64,000 bases of DNA. Source: Mesostigma viride. Taxonomy: Eukaryota; Streptophyta; Mesostigmatophyceae; Mesostigmatales; Mesostigmataceae. Both the position numbers and the translations under genes were made by a program. This document shows, in pieces, positions 10,321 to 21,715 of the stretch. The DNA lies in the NCBI GenBank assembly GCA_009746045.1, contig RPFO01000104.1:3488534-3552533 (forward strand), written 5' to 3'. Positions within the stretch are counted from its first letter, which is position 1. Every line of letters begins with the position of its first letter. A model generated the notes under the pieces. It was not told the origin of the DNA. It was given only the letters and a program-made list of their open reading frames with translations, and searched no databases.

Positions 10321-12195
10321 GAGGTGGCACCCCAAAAACCTTAAAACTTGACCCATGCTAATATCACTTGAATTTCAGTTGCACCATGCTAAATTATAAT
10401 TGGGGGCACTAAATAACATCTCTAGTGAGTTGTCCATGCACTTGTTGGGGGTACTACCCCCACATATACGCCAATATAGCGCTATAAATAGAAAAAGACG
10501 CTAATTAGGGCTATGTATGCCCCAGCCCATGCACTCATTTGTTGGCAAAAAAAAATGTAGCGTCTATAGTTCCCTGAGTTTGTAGCTTGCTGAGCTATTT
10601 ACATCATGAAAATGACAAAACCTTGAACAGTTATTAATTTCCCCGCAAAAGTACCCTTTTTTTACCGGACATTGGGAATAAACATGTCATAAACACTTCA
10701 GATTAGGCAACAAAATGTAGCGAAAATCCGGCTAACAGGGGGACAGCAGTGGTCCAAGTCCCAGGTCATTCCGACAAGTCTAGCTCAAGTTATTGCGTTT
10801 GGCGTGCTAAAACCTGAACATACGCTAAATGAGGTTTTTCTGTGTATAAGGCCACCTAGGCATCATGTTTTCCATCCAAGAAGCCAAAAAACATGCCCAA
10901 CTCGATCACACAACATAAGAAAAGGCTAGGCACCTCATCTGCCCTCCCCTGCCCTCAGCATGGCCAGCCTTGCCAGCGTGCGCATAGCAACACCATCGCT
11001 AGGCATACACGCACCAAGAGAGCATACACTAAGCTCAGCCCAAGGTTACCATGTAAATTTATGCCAAGAACTCAGCAAGTATACGTGTAAAAACCTTAGA
11101 AAGACTGCCCAAGCAATAGAGGCAACTGCAGCCTGCAAACTTGGCAGCAAATCATACATGTTGTATGCCAAGCATTCACATCCTATCCAGCTTGCCTTGC
11201 TGCACACATAGCAGGGAAGTCTTAATGGTTATAGCTCAAGGAAAGCAATGGAAACACCTATCTAATGCAATGCCACTCATGCAGTATGGCCAGCAAAAGA
11301 ACCACTCTCACCTTCCTTTCCAATAGGGCAATTTGCTAAGAAGCTGATGCCAGCGCTTGTTAGCCTCTAGGCACATGCCGGATGTCGTTCTAAAACAGGC
11401 GTGTCAGATCCGGCACATAACAAAGCGTCTGAGCAAGGTCACGTCCAAAGGATTATGGAAAACAAATGTCAACACATTACCAACAACTTGACCTCGGCGC
11501 ATTTAGCATGCCAGCCACAAACTACACGAAATTGTACGAAATAGCTAGGAATCTGACGATGCAACCGAAAGAAATGGAGCGCTTCCTGCAGGGAAACTGC
11601 CCGAAAAAAAGGCGAAAGGCCGACGTTAATGCACCTGCCTGCGTGGAAATGTTTCATGTATAAACTGGCACGCAAGCTCGAACAATAAAAGACATCATCC
11701 ATTGATCAGGCGAACAAGGAAGGTGCGCCTTCCGTGAATACGTCGAAGGCGACATGCGCAGGCCTGCGTAGGTTCTTACCTTGAATGCCGGAAATGTAAA
11801 AGAAACCGGGAAGCTTCGGCACAAACTCGACAACACCATTAAGTTAGCTTCATAATCGCTCTTTAGAGCCTACGTTGCCTCACAATAGCTGCCGTAAACC
11901 TGCATTAAATTTCATGATCCGCAAGAGAAATTATATCCTGGACCCCCGCGCCCGTAGCCGTTCGAGAAATTAGCGATATTGCAAACCGTAAACTTTCCGC
12001 CACGCAATGAGGTCATCAACTAATCTTCTGCGAAATTCAAGCATTTTTTCTAGCTGTTTACGTGCCATATCGATTAATATTGCATAAAGGCATGCCGCCA
12101 TGGCCACTTCCGCGAGGGTCCACATTATACACCGTACGGACGGTACCGCGAATTTTTTGGCGCGGAAAATATTCGGCGCGCCACGTCCCCTTAAC
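10321..12195 (-). mobile_element. TTAA-type DNA transposon, tandem copy 2
   Basis: Nearly identical to copy 1. I saw only a few substitutions, a 2-bp insertion near 11354, and a short deletion at about 12119 removing the segment around TTGAGCGGTCCGGG. The right end GCCACGTCCCC abuts TTAA at 12191-12194 and interrupts an L1 ORF1-type reading frame. The left junction with copy 1 carries AAAGGAGGCTTGGGAGG between the units. Confidence 0.7.
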
Positions 12196-12906
12196 CTGGT
12201 GGAGGGCAAGTGCGGCGTGCTCATGAAGAAGCTTGAAGCCATCACCGCCCACACCGAGGCCCCTGGCCTCACAGGTCCCCAAGATAGCGGAGCAGACGAC
12301 CACCATCGCATCCCAGCCACCCCGGCGGGATGCTGGCGACCTCACGCCGCTCTCCTACGCGGACCTGCTGCGATCAGCGACCGCCTCCACCACTGACGCC
12401 ATCGCCACCAAGCTCCAGGAGCTGGAGGACCACCGCCAGGCCCAGCAACGGGAGGTCACCGACCGCGCCCGCCGCGAGTGCCGAGTGGTGCTACGTCGCT
12501 TCCCCCAGAAGCCAGATGAGACGTCAACCTCCCGGCCTTGCTGACGAGCTCAAGAACCTGAGCTTCTTACCCTCATGGGCGTGGTATGAGGTGATGTAGA
12601 ATTACGAGGGTGCCACCGCCTTCCCCACTCACGGGACAAGGCGGCCCCCCCACCAGTCCTGCTCACCTTCCCCTCCCCTGAGGATAAGCAGCGGAACCTT
12701 CCTCTCTCGTCGCAAGAGGTTGCACGACCTCACCTGGACGCTGGACGACGACCTGACCCCCGCTCAGCAGCAGCAGCGACGCGACCCGTGTGGCCGGAAT
12801 ACCTCCGCCATAAGCAGGACCCCCAGAAGCCCAAGGTGTAGTACTGGAGGGGCGGGGACCTGATGATCAACCATGCACAAGATATGGACGCCCCCAGCGG
12901 GCTAGA
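12196..12906 (+). pseudogene. L1 ORF1-like protein, decayed (family A copy)
   Basis: Broken frames together encode a helical segment (KLQELEDHRQAQQREV), CRVVLRRFPQKP, a VLLTFPSPEDKQR-like block, the DDDLTPAQQQQ block and a C-terminal GGDLMINH stretch. This is the layout of an L1-type ORF1 RNA-binding protein: coiled coil, then a nucleic-acid-binding C-terminal domain. The intact reference in this window is 56831-57229. Several indels break this copy, and its 5' part is replaced by the transposon ending at 12190. Confidence 0.6.
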
Positions 12907-13388
12907 ATAGCAATAGTCCTAGCTTGTATCCATTGGTAGTCAATGCCGCTCTGGCAGCCATGCTTAGAATGTCTGCCTCGCTGTGCCAACATAGTCACGT
13001 GCACGGCTAACGCACGGTACACAACCAGCCATAGCCTAGTCCTAGTACGTACAGTCATGCTACGTCCTGGCTATGATCAGTTTACTAGCCATAACCTTAG
13101 CTTAGTCCTTGTACAGCCATGCTACGTCCTGGCTACGATCAGATTACTTGCTTACGCTCCTTGTTATGATATGCTCGTGAACATGGGTCTTATTGCACCC
13201 ACAGACTGCCGGATCGTTAGCGTGTCCGTTTAGCTAGCGTGCCCGGCATGCACGGCTGTGGCATGCCTTTAATTGGCATGAAGGAGACTGGGGGGCTCTG
13301 CCCTTTCTCCTGTTGTGCACACACAGGGATTAAAAGCACTTCGGTGCTCCGTGACTCCCCAACGGGAGCACGTTTTTAATTTAATTAA
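12907..13388 (+). mobile_element. 3' UTR and hairpin end of the ORF1-only element
   Basis: Follows the ORF1 stop directly. It holds GGTCTTATTGCACCCACAGA, the GCACTTCGGTGC hairpin, CTCCCCAACGGGAG and an AT-rich tail (TTTAATTTAATTAATT). The same order occurs at 55040-55475 and in reverse at 44295-44700. Confidence 0.7.
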
Positions 13389-13904
13389 TTCATTAATGCC
13401 ACAGCTGCATTCGGGCACGCTAACGATCCGGCAATCTGTGGGTGCAATAAGACCCATGTGAGCATGGCATAACAAGGAGCGTGGGCGAGTAAACTGATCA
13501 CAGCCAGGGCGTAGCATGGCTGTACAAGGACTAAGCTAAGGCTACATGGCTGGTTGTGTACCGTGCGTTAGCGGTGCACGTGACTAGGTATGTTGGCCGG
13601 CACGGCTAGTCAAACGTTCTAAGCATGGCTGCCATAGCGGCAGTGACTACCAGTGGATACAAGCTAGGGCTATGCTAGTCTAGCCCGCGGGGGGCGTCCA
13701 CATCTTGTGGTTGATCATCAGGTCCCCGCCCCTCCAGTACACCTTGGGCTTCTGGGGGTCCTGCTTGTGGCGGAGTACTCCGGCCACAGGTCGCGTCGCT
13801 AGCTGCTGCTGCTGAGCGGGGGTCAGGTCGTCGTCCAGCGTCCAGGTGAGGTCGTGCAACCGCTTGCGACGAGAGAGGAACCGCTGCTTGCGAAGAATAC
13901 ACAT
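13389..13904 (-). pseudogene. inverted ORF1-only element fragment
   Basis: Reverse-strand counterpart of 12700-13250. It has the 3' UTR (13389-13680) and then the ORF1 C-terminal block (13680-13895), including the DDDLTPAQQQQ segment and KVYWRGGDLMINHKMW. It lacks its own hairpin end, so with the preceding copy it forms a tail-to-tail inverted pair of about 500 bp. Confidence 0.65.
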
Positions 13905-14290
13905 ATTAATTAATTAATTAATTAGAAACATAACTCCGTTGGGAGTACATGTAGCACATAGTCCCTGAGAAGGGGCATATGGCTTTTAATACATTCTGGG
14001 CTACTTCCTGCAAGGGTGGGAATGTAAGCGACCCTTGCTCTATAGGTGCACCAGGGCACCTGCACCCTCATAATCTTCACACTATGCCCAGCTAAGGGGG
14101 AGTATGTTATGTGGGGGAAGATCATCATGGCTATACGAGAGCTAGGACATGGCTTCTCGACAGAGAGCATCTCTCTGCATGGCATAGCATGGCTAAATTC
14201 TTAATGCAACATCCATGGGGGTCCCATTATAGGCATGGCTTGGCTAAATTCTGAAGGCAACATCCATGGGGGCCATTAATACACATATGC
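13905..14290 (-). mobile_element. family B retroelement 3' end
   Basis: On the minus strand it ends GTGCTACATGTACTCCCAACG..., a hairpin, then (TTAA)n at 13905-13923. It shares TTCTCAGGGA, AGGTGCACC and the repeated CATCCATGGGGG blocks with 28301-28735 (-) and 57405-57735 (+). No protein is encoded. Confidence 0.65.
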
Positions 14291-14329
14291 TGCCTTATAA
14301 CACTAGCGTTGTGAAAACCGGCCGTCAAC

Positions 14330-15080
14330 TCCATTGCGGAGGCGCATTTCGGCTTCCAGGTGCTGGCACAGGGCAAGGAGCGAGGCGTGCGACCCATAAA
14401 ACATCGTGAGCTCCAGTATCTTGATGCCAGGGGGCTGTTGAAAATAGCCGGGCCGGTCGACGTCAAACGTGGAAAATAACCTGTCGACGTCAAACGTGGA
14501 AAATAACCTGTCGACGTCAAAGTCGCGCTCGGACCAGCTCGGACACCAGGGCGACTGCGCTTGGGCTCAGGCGATGCCGAGGGCGAGGCAAGCCCGCTAC
14601 GGGCTTTGGGACCTGGTCGACCAGTGGTCGACCAGTGCTCGACTAGTGTCACCGCTGCCTTCCTCGAGCCTGAGGGCAAAGCTGCAGCCGGAGCTGCAGG
14701 CATATTTTCAGGGCTTAGCGCAGCCGCCAGGCTGCCGGTTGCGTAGAGGAGCGTTTGCTCGTCATGATATTGCGTAATAGCTTCGGGAAAATATATCAGC
14801 GCGTGCATCTTAGAAAGACGAAGCGTTTGTGATATTCACCGCCGAATTTGGTGCCCAAATGTGAAACGTATTCATGAGCTCCGCCGTCAGCCATGGATAC
14901 CTCGTGGCTTGTGGTTAGAAATGCTGTCAGTCTATTTTCCTTACGATGAGCATAAGAAGACAAAGGCCACGCGAGCGCGCCTAGATGAGAGGCGCATTTG
15001 GGCTTGCCTTTACTCTTATACATCACGTAGTTGAAAGCGTTATTAACTGACTTTATAGCGCTGACTTCATCCCACAATGT
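14330..15080 (-). other. dispersed unknown repeat with conserved MADGGA reading frame
   Basis: On the minus strand, ATGGCTGACGGCGGAGC (14894-14878) starts a frame MADGGAHEYVSHLGTKFGG. About 80 bp further a block ending TATATTTTCCCGAAGCTATT follows, then a Cys-poor Ala/Ser-rich ORF. The same blocks recur in opposite orientation at 49130-49620, and the MADGGA start recurs at 46725-46708 (-). This is a multicopy unit, probably a transposable-element gene, but I recognise no domain. Two nearly identical 31-bp blocks (GTCGACGTCAAACGTGGAAA) lie at 14457-14517. Confidence 0.45.
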
Positions 15081-16240
15081 ACCTTATGTCATGCCACCCA
15101 CAGTGGGGACGCCTCATCCAAACAACTGGAAATCAGGCACAGGTAACCAACACTTGGTCCAATGAGCAGCTAGCCACCAAAGGCCAAGGTTCCTTTCTTC
15201 TCACGACTTGGCTACACTTCAGGATTTACTTCAGAAGTCAGAAAAGCTCTTGGTAGCTCTAAACACTCACAGATCCGTACGTACGGCTTATCCAACCTAG
15301 AAACTGTAGGTATCCCTAAATAATATTCGATGCCCTGTCCGTACAACTGATCCATTGGTCCAGACGAACCATCGTAGGTACTCAACTCTATTACCCCCCC
15401 CCCACACACACACGCTTTAAGGTTGGGGTCCGACCAATCCAGGGCCCACGATCTTGATAAATCTTACTTCTGTGATTCGATTATACTAAAGTCTACTACT
15501 AATAGAGGTCAAACCCAGGGTCTCATAATCGTATACCTGGGAATCTTAAACGCGGGGCTGGGGGAGTAGATTTTGCTTGCTGAAAAGGTCCACTCAGCAA
15601 CCCCAATAAGACTTCCGGTCACCAAGTCAATGTGGCCGTTGTTCCTTGCAGGTGTGACGATTCTTCTTCTATAGGCGATCTCTGGAGCTAAATAATAGAG
15701 TATAATTCAATCTGAATGTAAGTGTCACTTTTCACTGTTACAGTGTCCAGGAGTGTCCAGTTGTAAGCACCACTGCTGCGATCGCTCTCCCGCCGTTCGA
15801 AGGAGGAATCTCCCTAAAACAGTTACTCTCACGAGGAATCACCCTCAAGGGAGCTACCATCAATACCTGTCATGTCAGACATCAGGTTAGACATGCCATG
15901 CTGCTACACGTCCAAGACAGATATGGCGATAACAGCACAGGCCTGCAAGGTCAGCTCATGCCAGCCCTGCCTAGGGGGGTATAGGTAGATTATCGACATA
16001 GGTGTAGTTAGACCGCATTCAAGACCAACTCAGGCCACCTCTTTTGCCCCACCACATACCCAACCAAATACCACAGTTGGACGAAGTCCTGGAATCATAA
16101 ATAAAAAATGCATGCATGGTAAGAATGGGGTGGTCGTCCAAGAGTGGTAAGCTGGCCGCATTGGTCCTGCACCGGCTTTGTTCAGTACCAAGGTGTCCGG
16201 ATACTACATCCACGCAGCTTCGACAACACCCAGCATTTTG
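15081..16240. other. no gene recognised
   Basis: Mixed sequence with a short C/CA-rich run near 15393-15413. No supported ORF, splice-consistent exon or RNA gene seen. Confidence 0.5.
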
Positions 16241-16360
16241 TTAGCCTTCACCGGGCGCAAGGTCCAGGAGCAGAGGAAGCCCTACACGACGACACGTGGC
16301 GTCCAGCACGCTGCAGCGAACATGAGGCAACAAGGCAACCATGACAGTGATTAAGGCAAA

Positions 16361-16870
16361 AATGAGGGCGAGGGCGAGGGTGAGGGCGAGGGCAAGGGCG
16401 AGGGCGAGGGCGAGGGCGAGGGCGAGGGCGAGGGCGAGGGCGAGGGCGAGGGCGAGGGCGAGGGCGAGGGCGAGGGCGAGGGCGAGGGCGAGGGCGAGGG
16501 CGAGGGCGAGGGCGAGGGCGAGGGCGAGGGCGAGGGCGAGGGCGAGGGCGAGGGCGTGGGCGTGGGCGTGGGCGTGGGCGTGGGCGTGGGCGTGGGCGTG
16601 GGCGTGGGCGTGGGCGTGGGCGTGGGCGTGGGCGTGGGCGTGGGCGTGGGCGTGGGCGTGGGCGTGGGCGTGGGCGTGGGCGTGGGCGTGGGCGTGGGCG
16701 TGGGCGTGGGCGTGGGCGTGGGCGTGGGCGTGGGCGTGGGCGTGGGCGTGGGCGTGGGCGTGGGCGTGGGCGTGGGCGTGGGCGTGGGCGTGGGCGTGGG
16801 CGTGGGCGTGGGCGTGGGCGTGGGCGTGGGCGTGGGCGTGGGCATGGGCGAGGGCGAGGGTGAGGGCGAA
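16361..16870. repeat. compound hexamer microsatellite (GAGGGC)n then (GTGGGC)n
   Basis: About 33 copies of GAGGGC (16361-16555) switch abruptly to about 48 copies of GTGGGC (16556-16846), then back to a few GAGGGC. All frames are open through it, which gives spurious Arg-Ala, Gly-Val and Pro-Thr ORFs. Confidence 0.97.
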
Positions 16871-17178
16871 AAGAGGCACCTGCAAGGGACAGGAGAAGGC
16901 AAACAGGGGAATGCTAAGAAATGTGATGCGCACAATTTTCCTTAAAGCGCACTACAGTAAGTTCATGCAGAGGCCAAAGAGCAAGCACACAGCAGGGGCA
17001 AATCAGCTGTCTACATTATGTTACTAGCACAAGCCAAGGGCCAGCCAAACAAGCAACTCTTGGGGATCAAATAATAGCCATGTAAATTTTGCTATCAACC
17101 TGGTGGCAAAGAACCGGCCAAGAGCACGCCAACAGCTCCGCAACAGGCACTTCGTGATTGATTAATGAGAATTCATGG

Positions 17179-17417
17179 ATTGAAGGACTGAGGGACTGAG
17201 GGACTGAGGGACTGAGGGACTGAGGGACTGAGGGACTGAGGGACTGAGGGACTGAGAGACTGAGGGACTGAGGGACTGAGGGACTGAGGGACTGAGGGAT
17301 TGATTGTTTTAATGGATTGATGGATTGATGGATTGATGGATTGATGGATTGATGGATTGATGGATTGATGGATTGATGGATTGATGGATTGATGGATTGA
17401 TGGATTGATGGATTGAT
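17179..17417. repeat. two abutting octamer arrays (GGGACTGA)n and (TGGATTGA)n
   Basis: Fifteen or so GGGACTGA units (one GAGACTGA variant) run directly into about 13 units of TGGATTGA. The two octamers share the GA-x-TGA frame, suggesting one evolved from the other. Confidence 0.95.
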
Positions 17418-17442
17418 GAATTGAGATGTTGATGTTGATGAA

Positions 17443-17869
17443 TTGATGAAGGAGAGGCCAAGGAGTACCTCTGCGGAAACCCGGCCGCCTTGGCTTGCTG
17501 GACGATGCGGTATGCAGCATCGCAAGCGCCGCCACCCATCCCTGGGCTGTGCATGGCTCCTGGGACTGGCCGATCTGGCAGCTGATGGTCATGGGCATCA
17601 CGCCCATGGTTACTACCAGGGGCTTTCAGCCCATGGTCGGCAGGGCCATTACGTCCAGGCTCAGCGGCGACTCCATTGGCCGTCCCTGGCGTGGCGGGGC
17701 AGTGACGTCCATGGCGACTACGGAGTGCCTGGCCGCCTTGAGGCTGCGGTGGCGGCTCCTGGGTGTCTCCAGGGGGCTCGGGCGGCGGGTGGGATGCCGC
17801 ATGCTCGAGGACGAGTGCGATGAGTTCCGACATCCGCGCCACGGCGTCCGCGGCCACGCTGCGGGGCAT
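17443..17869 (-). CDS. unrecognised ORF, possibly one exon
   Basis: On the minus strand from 17869 a frame reads VAADAVARMSELIALVLEHA, then a Pro/Gly/His-rich low-complexity part, then GACDAAYRIVQQAKAAGFPQ before a donor-like AGAG|GTACTC near 17465. The helical start and Gly/Pro-rich middle are reminiscent of retroelement Gag-like proteins, but no zinc knuckle is present. I do not assign a function. Confidence 0.3.
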
Positions 17870-17937
17870 GCAAACAGGACATTGAGATCAACCATTTGAG
17901 AATGAGATGAAAACTTGAGATCAACTAAGATTCAGAG

Positions 17938-18180
17938 TATTTTATTACTGTAGTAGTATAGTAGTATAGTAGTATAGTAGTATTACTATAGTAGTATAGT
18001 AGTATTACAATAGTAGTATAGCAGTATTACTATAGTAGTATAGTAGTATTACTATAGTAGTATAGTAGTAATACAATAGTAGTATAGTAGTATTACTATA
18101 GTAGTATAGTAGTAATACAATAGTAGTATAGTAGTATTACTATAGTAGTATAGTAGTATTACAATAGTAGTATAGTAGTA
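17938..18180. repeat. (TAGTAGTAT)n array, left part
   Basis: Irregular AGT/TAT repeats. The array is interrupted by the MITE at 18181-18937 and resumes at 18938-19048. Confidence 0.9.
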
Positions 18181-18937
18181 GGAGGGGGGACATCCCCCCC
18201 TAAAATCGTACATGAGCGTACTCCAGAGTCTGGCCTACCGCGCCGCCCGGCGCCAGCCAAAGTGAAAAATGGTGGAGTGCACTCTGTCAGTCAAAAGGCT
18301 GCGCCGGATCGACTTGGGAGTGTGCTACGTGCTACGTGGCTTGTACGACACGTGGCACTTTTTGTAGAATCTCTTAGTAGAAGCTCTTAGTAAGCGATAG
18401 TATTAGCATGTTCTCCAAGTAGAATATTGATGATTTTGTACTGCAGTGCTCCGGCTTCAGGCTGGTTGTTGGTGCAACGGTGGTCTGCAACTCAAGAATG
18501 ACGTCAAGCCGGCGGAAATTCGATGCCTATTGCCTGACGCCAGGTCCGGTGTCAGAATCAACAACAACAACCTGACGCCTGCCTGAAAGTTGATACGTCT
18601 TCCTAGAATCAACCAATACTTGGTAAGTTCTCAGCGTAAGTTGTAAGTACAGCAGGGCCAAAGCGGACTCCTGCACTTAAAATCAAACACCTGACCAAGC
18701 TAGCGGGATCACCAGAGCGCACTCCTTTCCTAAAACCAGGCGCCGGACCGGCGGGAGGAGTTAGCTCCACAAAATTTTTCTTCGCGCCGCCCTAAAAATT
18801 TCGACTGGAGTACACTCCGTCGCAAAAATTCTGCCGCCGAACACATTTTTTCCCGTTTTTGGAGTCCGCTCCACGTCCGGAGGTGCCGCGCCGGACACAC
18901 GAGTGAGTGTGCTGTTTTGGCTTGATGTCCCCCCTCC
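18181..18937. mobile_element. 757-bp MITE with perfect 14-bp terminal inverted repeats
   Basis: The left end GGAGGGGGGACATC (18181-18194) is the exact reverse complement of the right end (18924-18937). It sits inside a TAGTAGTAT array, so the duplication is ambiguous but compatible with TA. Inside, the motif GCG(C/G/T)ACTCC or its reverse complement recurs at about 18212, 18271, 18662, 18716, 18805 and 18862, often next to TAAAA(T/A)C. This spacing resembles subterminal transposase-binding repeats. It has no ORF. Confidence 0.8.
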
Positions 18938-19048
18938 TATAGTAGTATTACTATAGTGGTATACTAGTAGTAGTATACTTGTAGTAGTACTACCATAGTA
19001 GTATAGTAGTATTACTATAGTAGTATAGTAGTATTACTATAGTAGTAT
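18938..19048. repeat. (TAGTAGTAT)n array, right part
   Basis: Continuation of the array interrupted by the MITE. Confidence 0.85.
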
Positions 19049-19384
19049 TTGGAGTCCATTAGTTAATCGTAGGAGCCCTGAGATCGGAAAACGCGTGCGC
19101 TGCAACGCCGCACAGCAGGCGGAGAAAATTTGTAGATCAAGCAAAACAAAGGTAAATAATTCTTTTTAAGCCATGGTTATTGTCAGGGGTGGGGGAGAGG
19201 AGACACCAGGATGGATAGGTCATGAAGGGATGCCGTGTGTGACAACTGCATGCCACAAAGAAGTGCATGCCTCTCATTGTTCCATGACCCCGTGGCATAT
19301 ATATATTTCATGAATCTGCGTCCTCGTGGCCTCTGTCTACTTTATAAAGTTCCGTGCCCTCCCCACAGAGGCACCAGACTATGT

Positions 19385-19990
19385 AACCAACTAGAGGCGT
19401 GCCAAGCAGATGATAAGTGACGCGCAGCCATTGTTGAAGTACGGATGTGCCATGCAGACACAAAGTGACTAGAGGTAATTCATTAAATGAAGGCGTGCGA
19501 TTCTTGAACTAGAGACATGCCATGCAGATGGCAAGTTGCCAGTAGTAATTCTTTAAATGAAGGCATGTAGGTCCTTGCATGAAGGCGTGCTATGCAGATA
19601 GTGAGTGACGAGCCGATTTCACTACAAGCACGGCCTGCAGGTGGTAAGAGACTAACGGATATAACGAAAGGTGTGCCATGCAGGCGATTACATTCGCCAC
19701 GTGGAAACTAGAACAAGATTAACTAAAACAAGAATGAGCACTCCGCCAACATGGGAAAATTATCGCCGACAGGTCAACGTCCTCGTGAACATCAGCTGGT
19801 AGGATTCCATTCGGTAACGCGACATATATCAACGATGCAACCAGCGCAGGCCAGAAATCTGGAGAATCCCCTGGCACAGATATGGCACTTGGTATGCTGG
19901 CAGCTGTGGCTAGTATAAATATTGGCATAAACTTAGACTACCGGCAGCTGTGGTTAGTACAAATGTTGGCATACACTTAGACTACCGGCG
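19385..19990. repeat. decayed tandem repeats of about 60 bp, then two of about 55 bp
   Basis: Blocks like GTGCCATGCAGATGGCAAGT and TAATTCATTAAATGAAGGC recur at about 19396, 19447, 19507, 19588 and 19671. GTTGGCATACACTTAGACTACCGG is duplicated around 19921-19988. No gene is seen in 19050-20300. Confidence 0.65.
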
Positions 19991-20305
19991 AGTAGTTCGC
20001 ATATCACTGGGTAAATAATCTGGCCCGCAACCTTTAGAGCCGAGCGGCAAAAAAAATCCGGCCAACATACTAACTGATGGTGGTGACACGGGTCAGCATT
20101 ACCTCCGGGGCATGCGTCACTCATCAGCATTACCTTCGACACGCGGCGGAGCCACCAATGGCGTCTGCTCGGTCCTCGTGCGCCGGCGCGCTGGTCTGGT
20201 CCTCGCCATGCTCGGTTCGGGGGTGCCCGCCCTGCTCAGGGGAACGCGTCGGGCAGAACCAGTACGGGCAGAACAATTTACACGAGCAACGCGGCGAGAC
20301 CCGTA

Positions 20306-20385
20306 AGGGGCTGTAGGGGCTTAAGGGGTTTGGGGGGCTTTAGGGGCTTTACGGGCTTTACGGGCTTTAGGGGCTTTAGGGGAGC
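20306..20385. repeat. short GGGGCTTTA-type repeat
   Basis: About eight imperfect copies of GGGGCTTTA or GGGCTTTAC. It looks superficially telomere-like but is too short, irregular and internal to be a telomere. Confidence 0.75.
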
Positions 20386-20766
20386 AAACAGGGGTACACG
20401 CTGACAGAATCGCATCCAAAAAAAGTTACTAACACACAGGCAAGTGTAGAATTAGTAGACAGGGAATGCAGTTCATGTCCGTGGCCTCCAACGCAAAGTA
20501 CACCAGTGCGATGGGGTGACAGGGGGGATGCTAATTGCTAGCACAGGCCACATGGGGCATGCGTGAGCGCCACACCAGGGCAACGGGGAGACAGGACAAG
20601 TTTGTGCTAGCAAAGGCCACTGGAAAGACACTGATGAGGAGGATGCTAGCACAGCGAATACGAAGTATGCCAGCACAGGCACGTTGCTACATGCCCACAT
20701 CAGACGCGGCCGCGTTTGACGGTGCGTGCCAGAGGAGCACCAAAAGTCAGTTGCCAGCAGGGATTG

Positions 20767-21075
20767 AAAACTCCATTATCCATACCCGCTACTTGATAGG
20801 GTGATGACTCCATTAGCCATACCCGCTACTTGATAGGGTGATGACTCCATTAGCCATACCCACTACTTGATAGGGTGATAACTCCATGATCCATACCCGC
20901 TACTTGATAGGGTAATAACTCCATTATCCATACCCGCTACTTGATAGGGTGATAACTCCATTATCCATACCCGCTACGTGATAGGGTGAAAACTCCACTA
21001 TCCGTACCCGCTACTTGATAGGGTGATAACTCCATTATCCATACCCCCTACTTGATAGGGTGATAACTCCATAAG
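20767..21075. repeat. 37-bp minisatellite, about 8 copies
   Basis: Units share AACTCCATTATCCATACCCG and CTACTTGATAGGGTGAT with single-base variants. Confidence 0.9.
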
Positions 21076-21129
21076 CCATCACCACCGCAACAACCAAAAC
21101 CACGACCGAGCTACCAGCTACTATTGAGT

Positions 21130-21690
21130 CGATCACTATCAAACACGCTCACCTATTGTAAAACTACAGAGCCAAGGTGGTGCCTTGCACGACCCCATCT
21201 ACTCTTTTGACACCTCTATCTACTCTTTTGACACCTCTATCGACTCGATCACTATCAAATGCGCTCGCTTATTGTGAAACTAGAAACAATCACTATCAAA
21301 CATGCTCGCCTATTGTGAAACTAAAAGGCCAGGGTGATACCTTCTATGACCCCATCTACTCCTTCTGCCCCTTTGTCTACTCTTTTAACCGCTCTGTCTT
21401 ATGTTCTATACTCATTTAACCCTCCCAAAGAGACAGATATACTCATATATACCTCGAACAATGCCATCTATCCTCGAACCTATTCTCTATTCCATCTATC
21501 CTCGAACCTATTCTCTATTCCATCTATCCTCAAACCTATTATCTATTCCATCTATCCTCGAACCTATTCTCTATTCCATCTATCCTCAAACCTATTCTCT
21601 ATTCCATCTATTCTCGACCCTAGTCTCTATTCCATCTATTCTCGACCCTAGTCTCTATTCCATCTATTCTCGACCCTAGAGTATTCCATC
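21130..21690. repeat. clustered minisatellites
   Basis: A three-copy block with CACTATCAAACA and TATTGTGAAACTA (21137-21330) is followed by 28-bp repeats of TATTCTCTATTCCATCTATC with CTCGAACC or CTCGACCC (21470-21700). Confidence 0.8.
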
Positions 21691-21715
21691 TATTCTCGAC
21701 CCTCCCCCCACGCAC

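Noticed and set aside
16241-17027. Ala-His, Pro-Thr, Gly-Val and Arg-Ala/Trp-Ala proteins
   Set aside because: Translations of the GAGGGC/GTGGGC microsatellite in different frames on both strands. No splice or start evidence.
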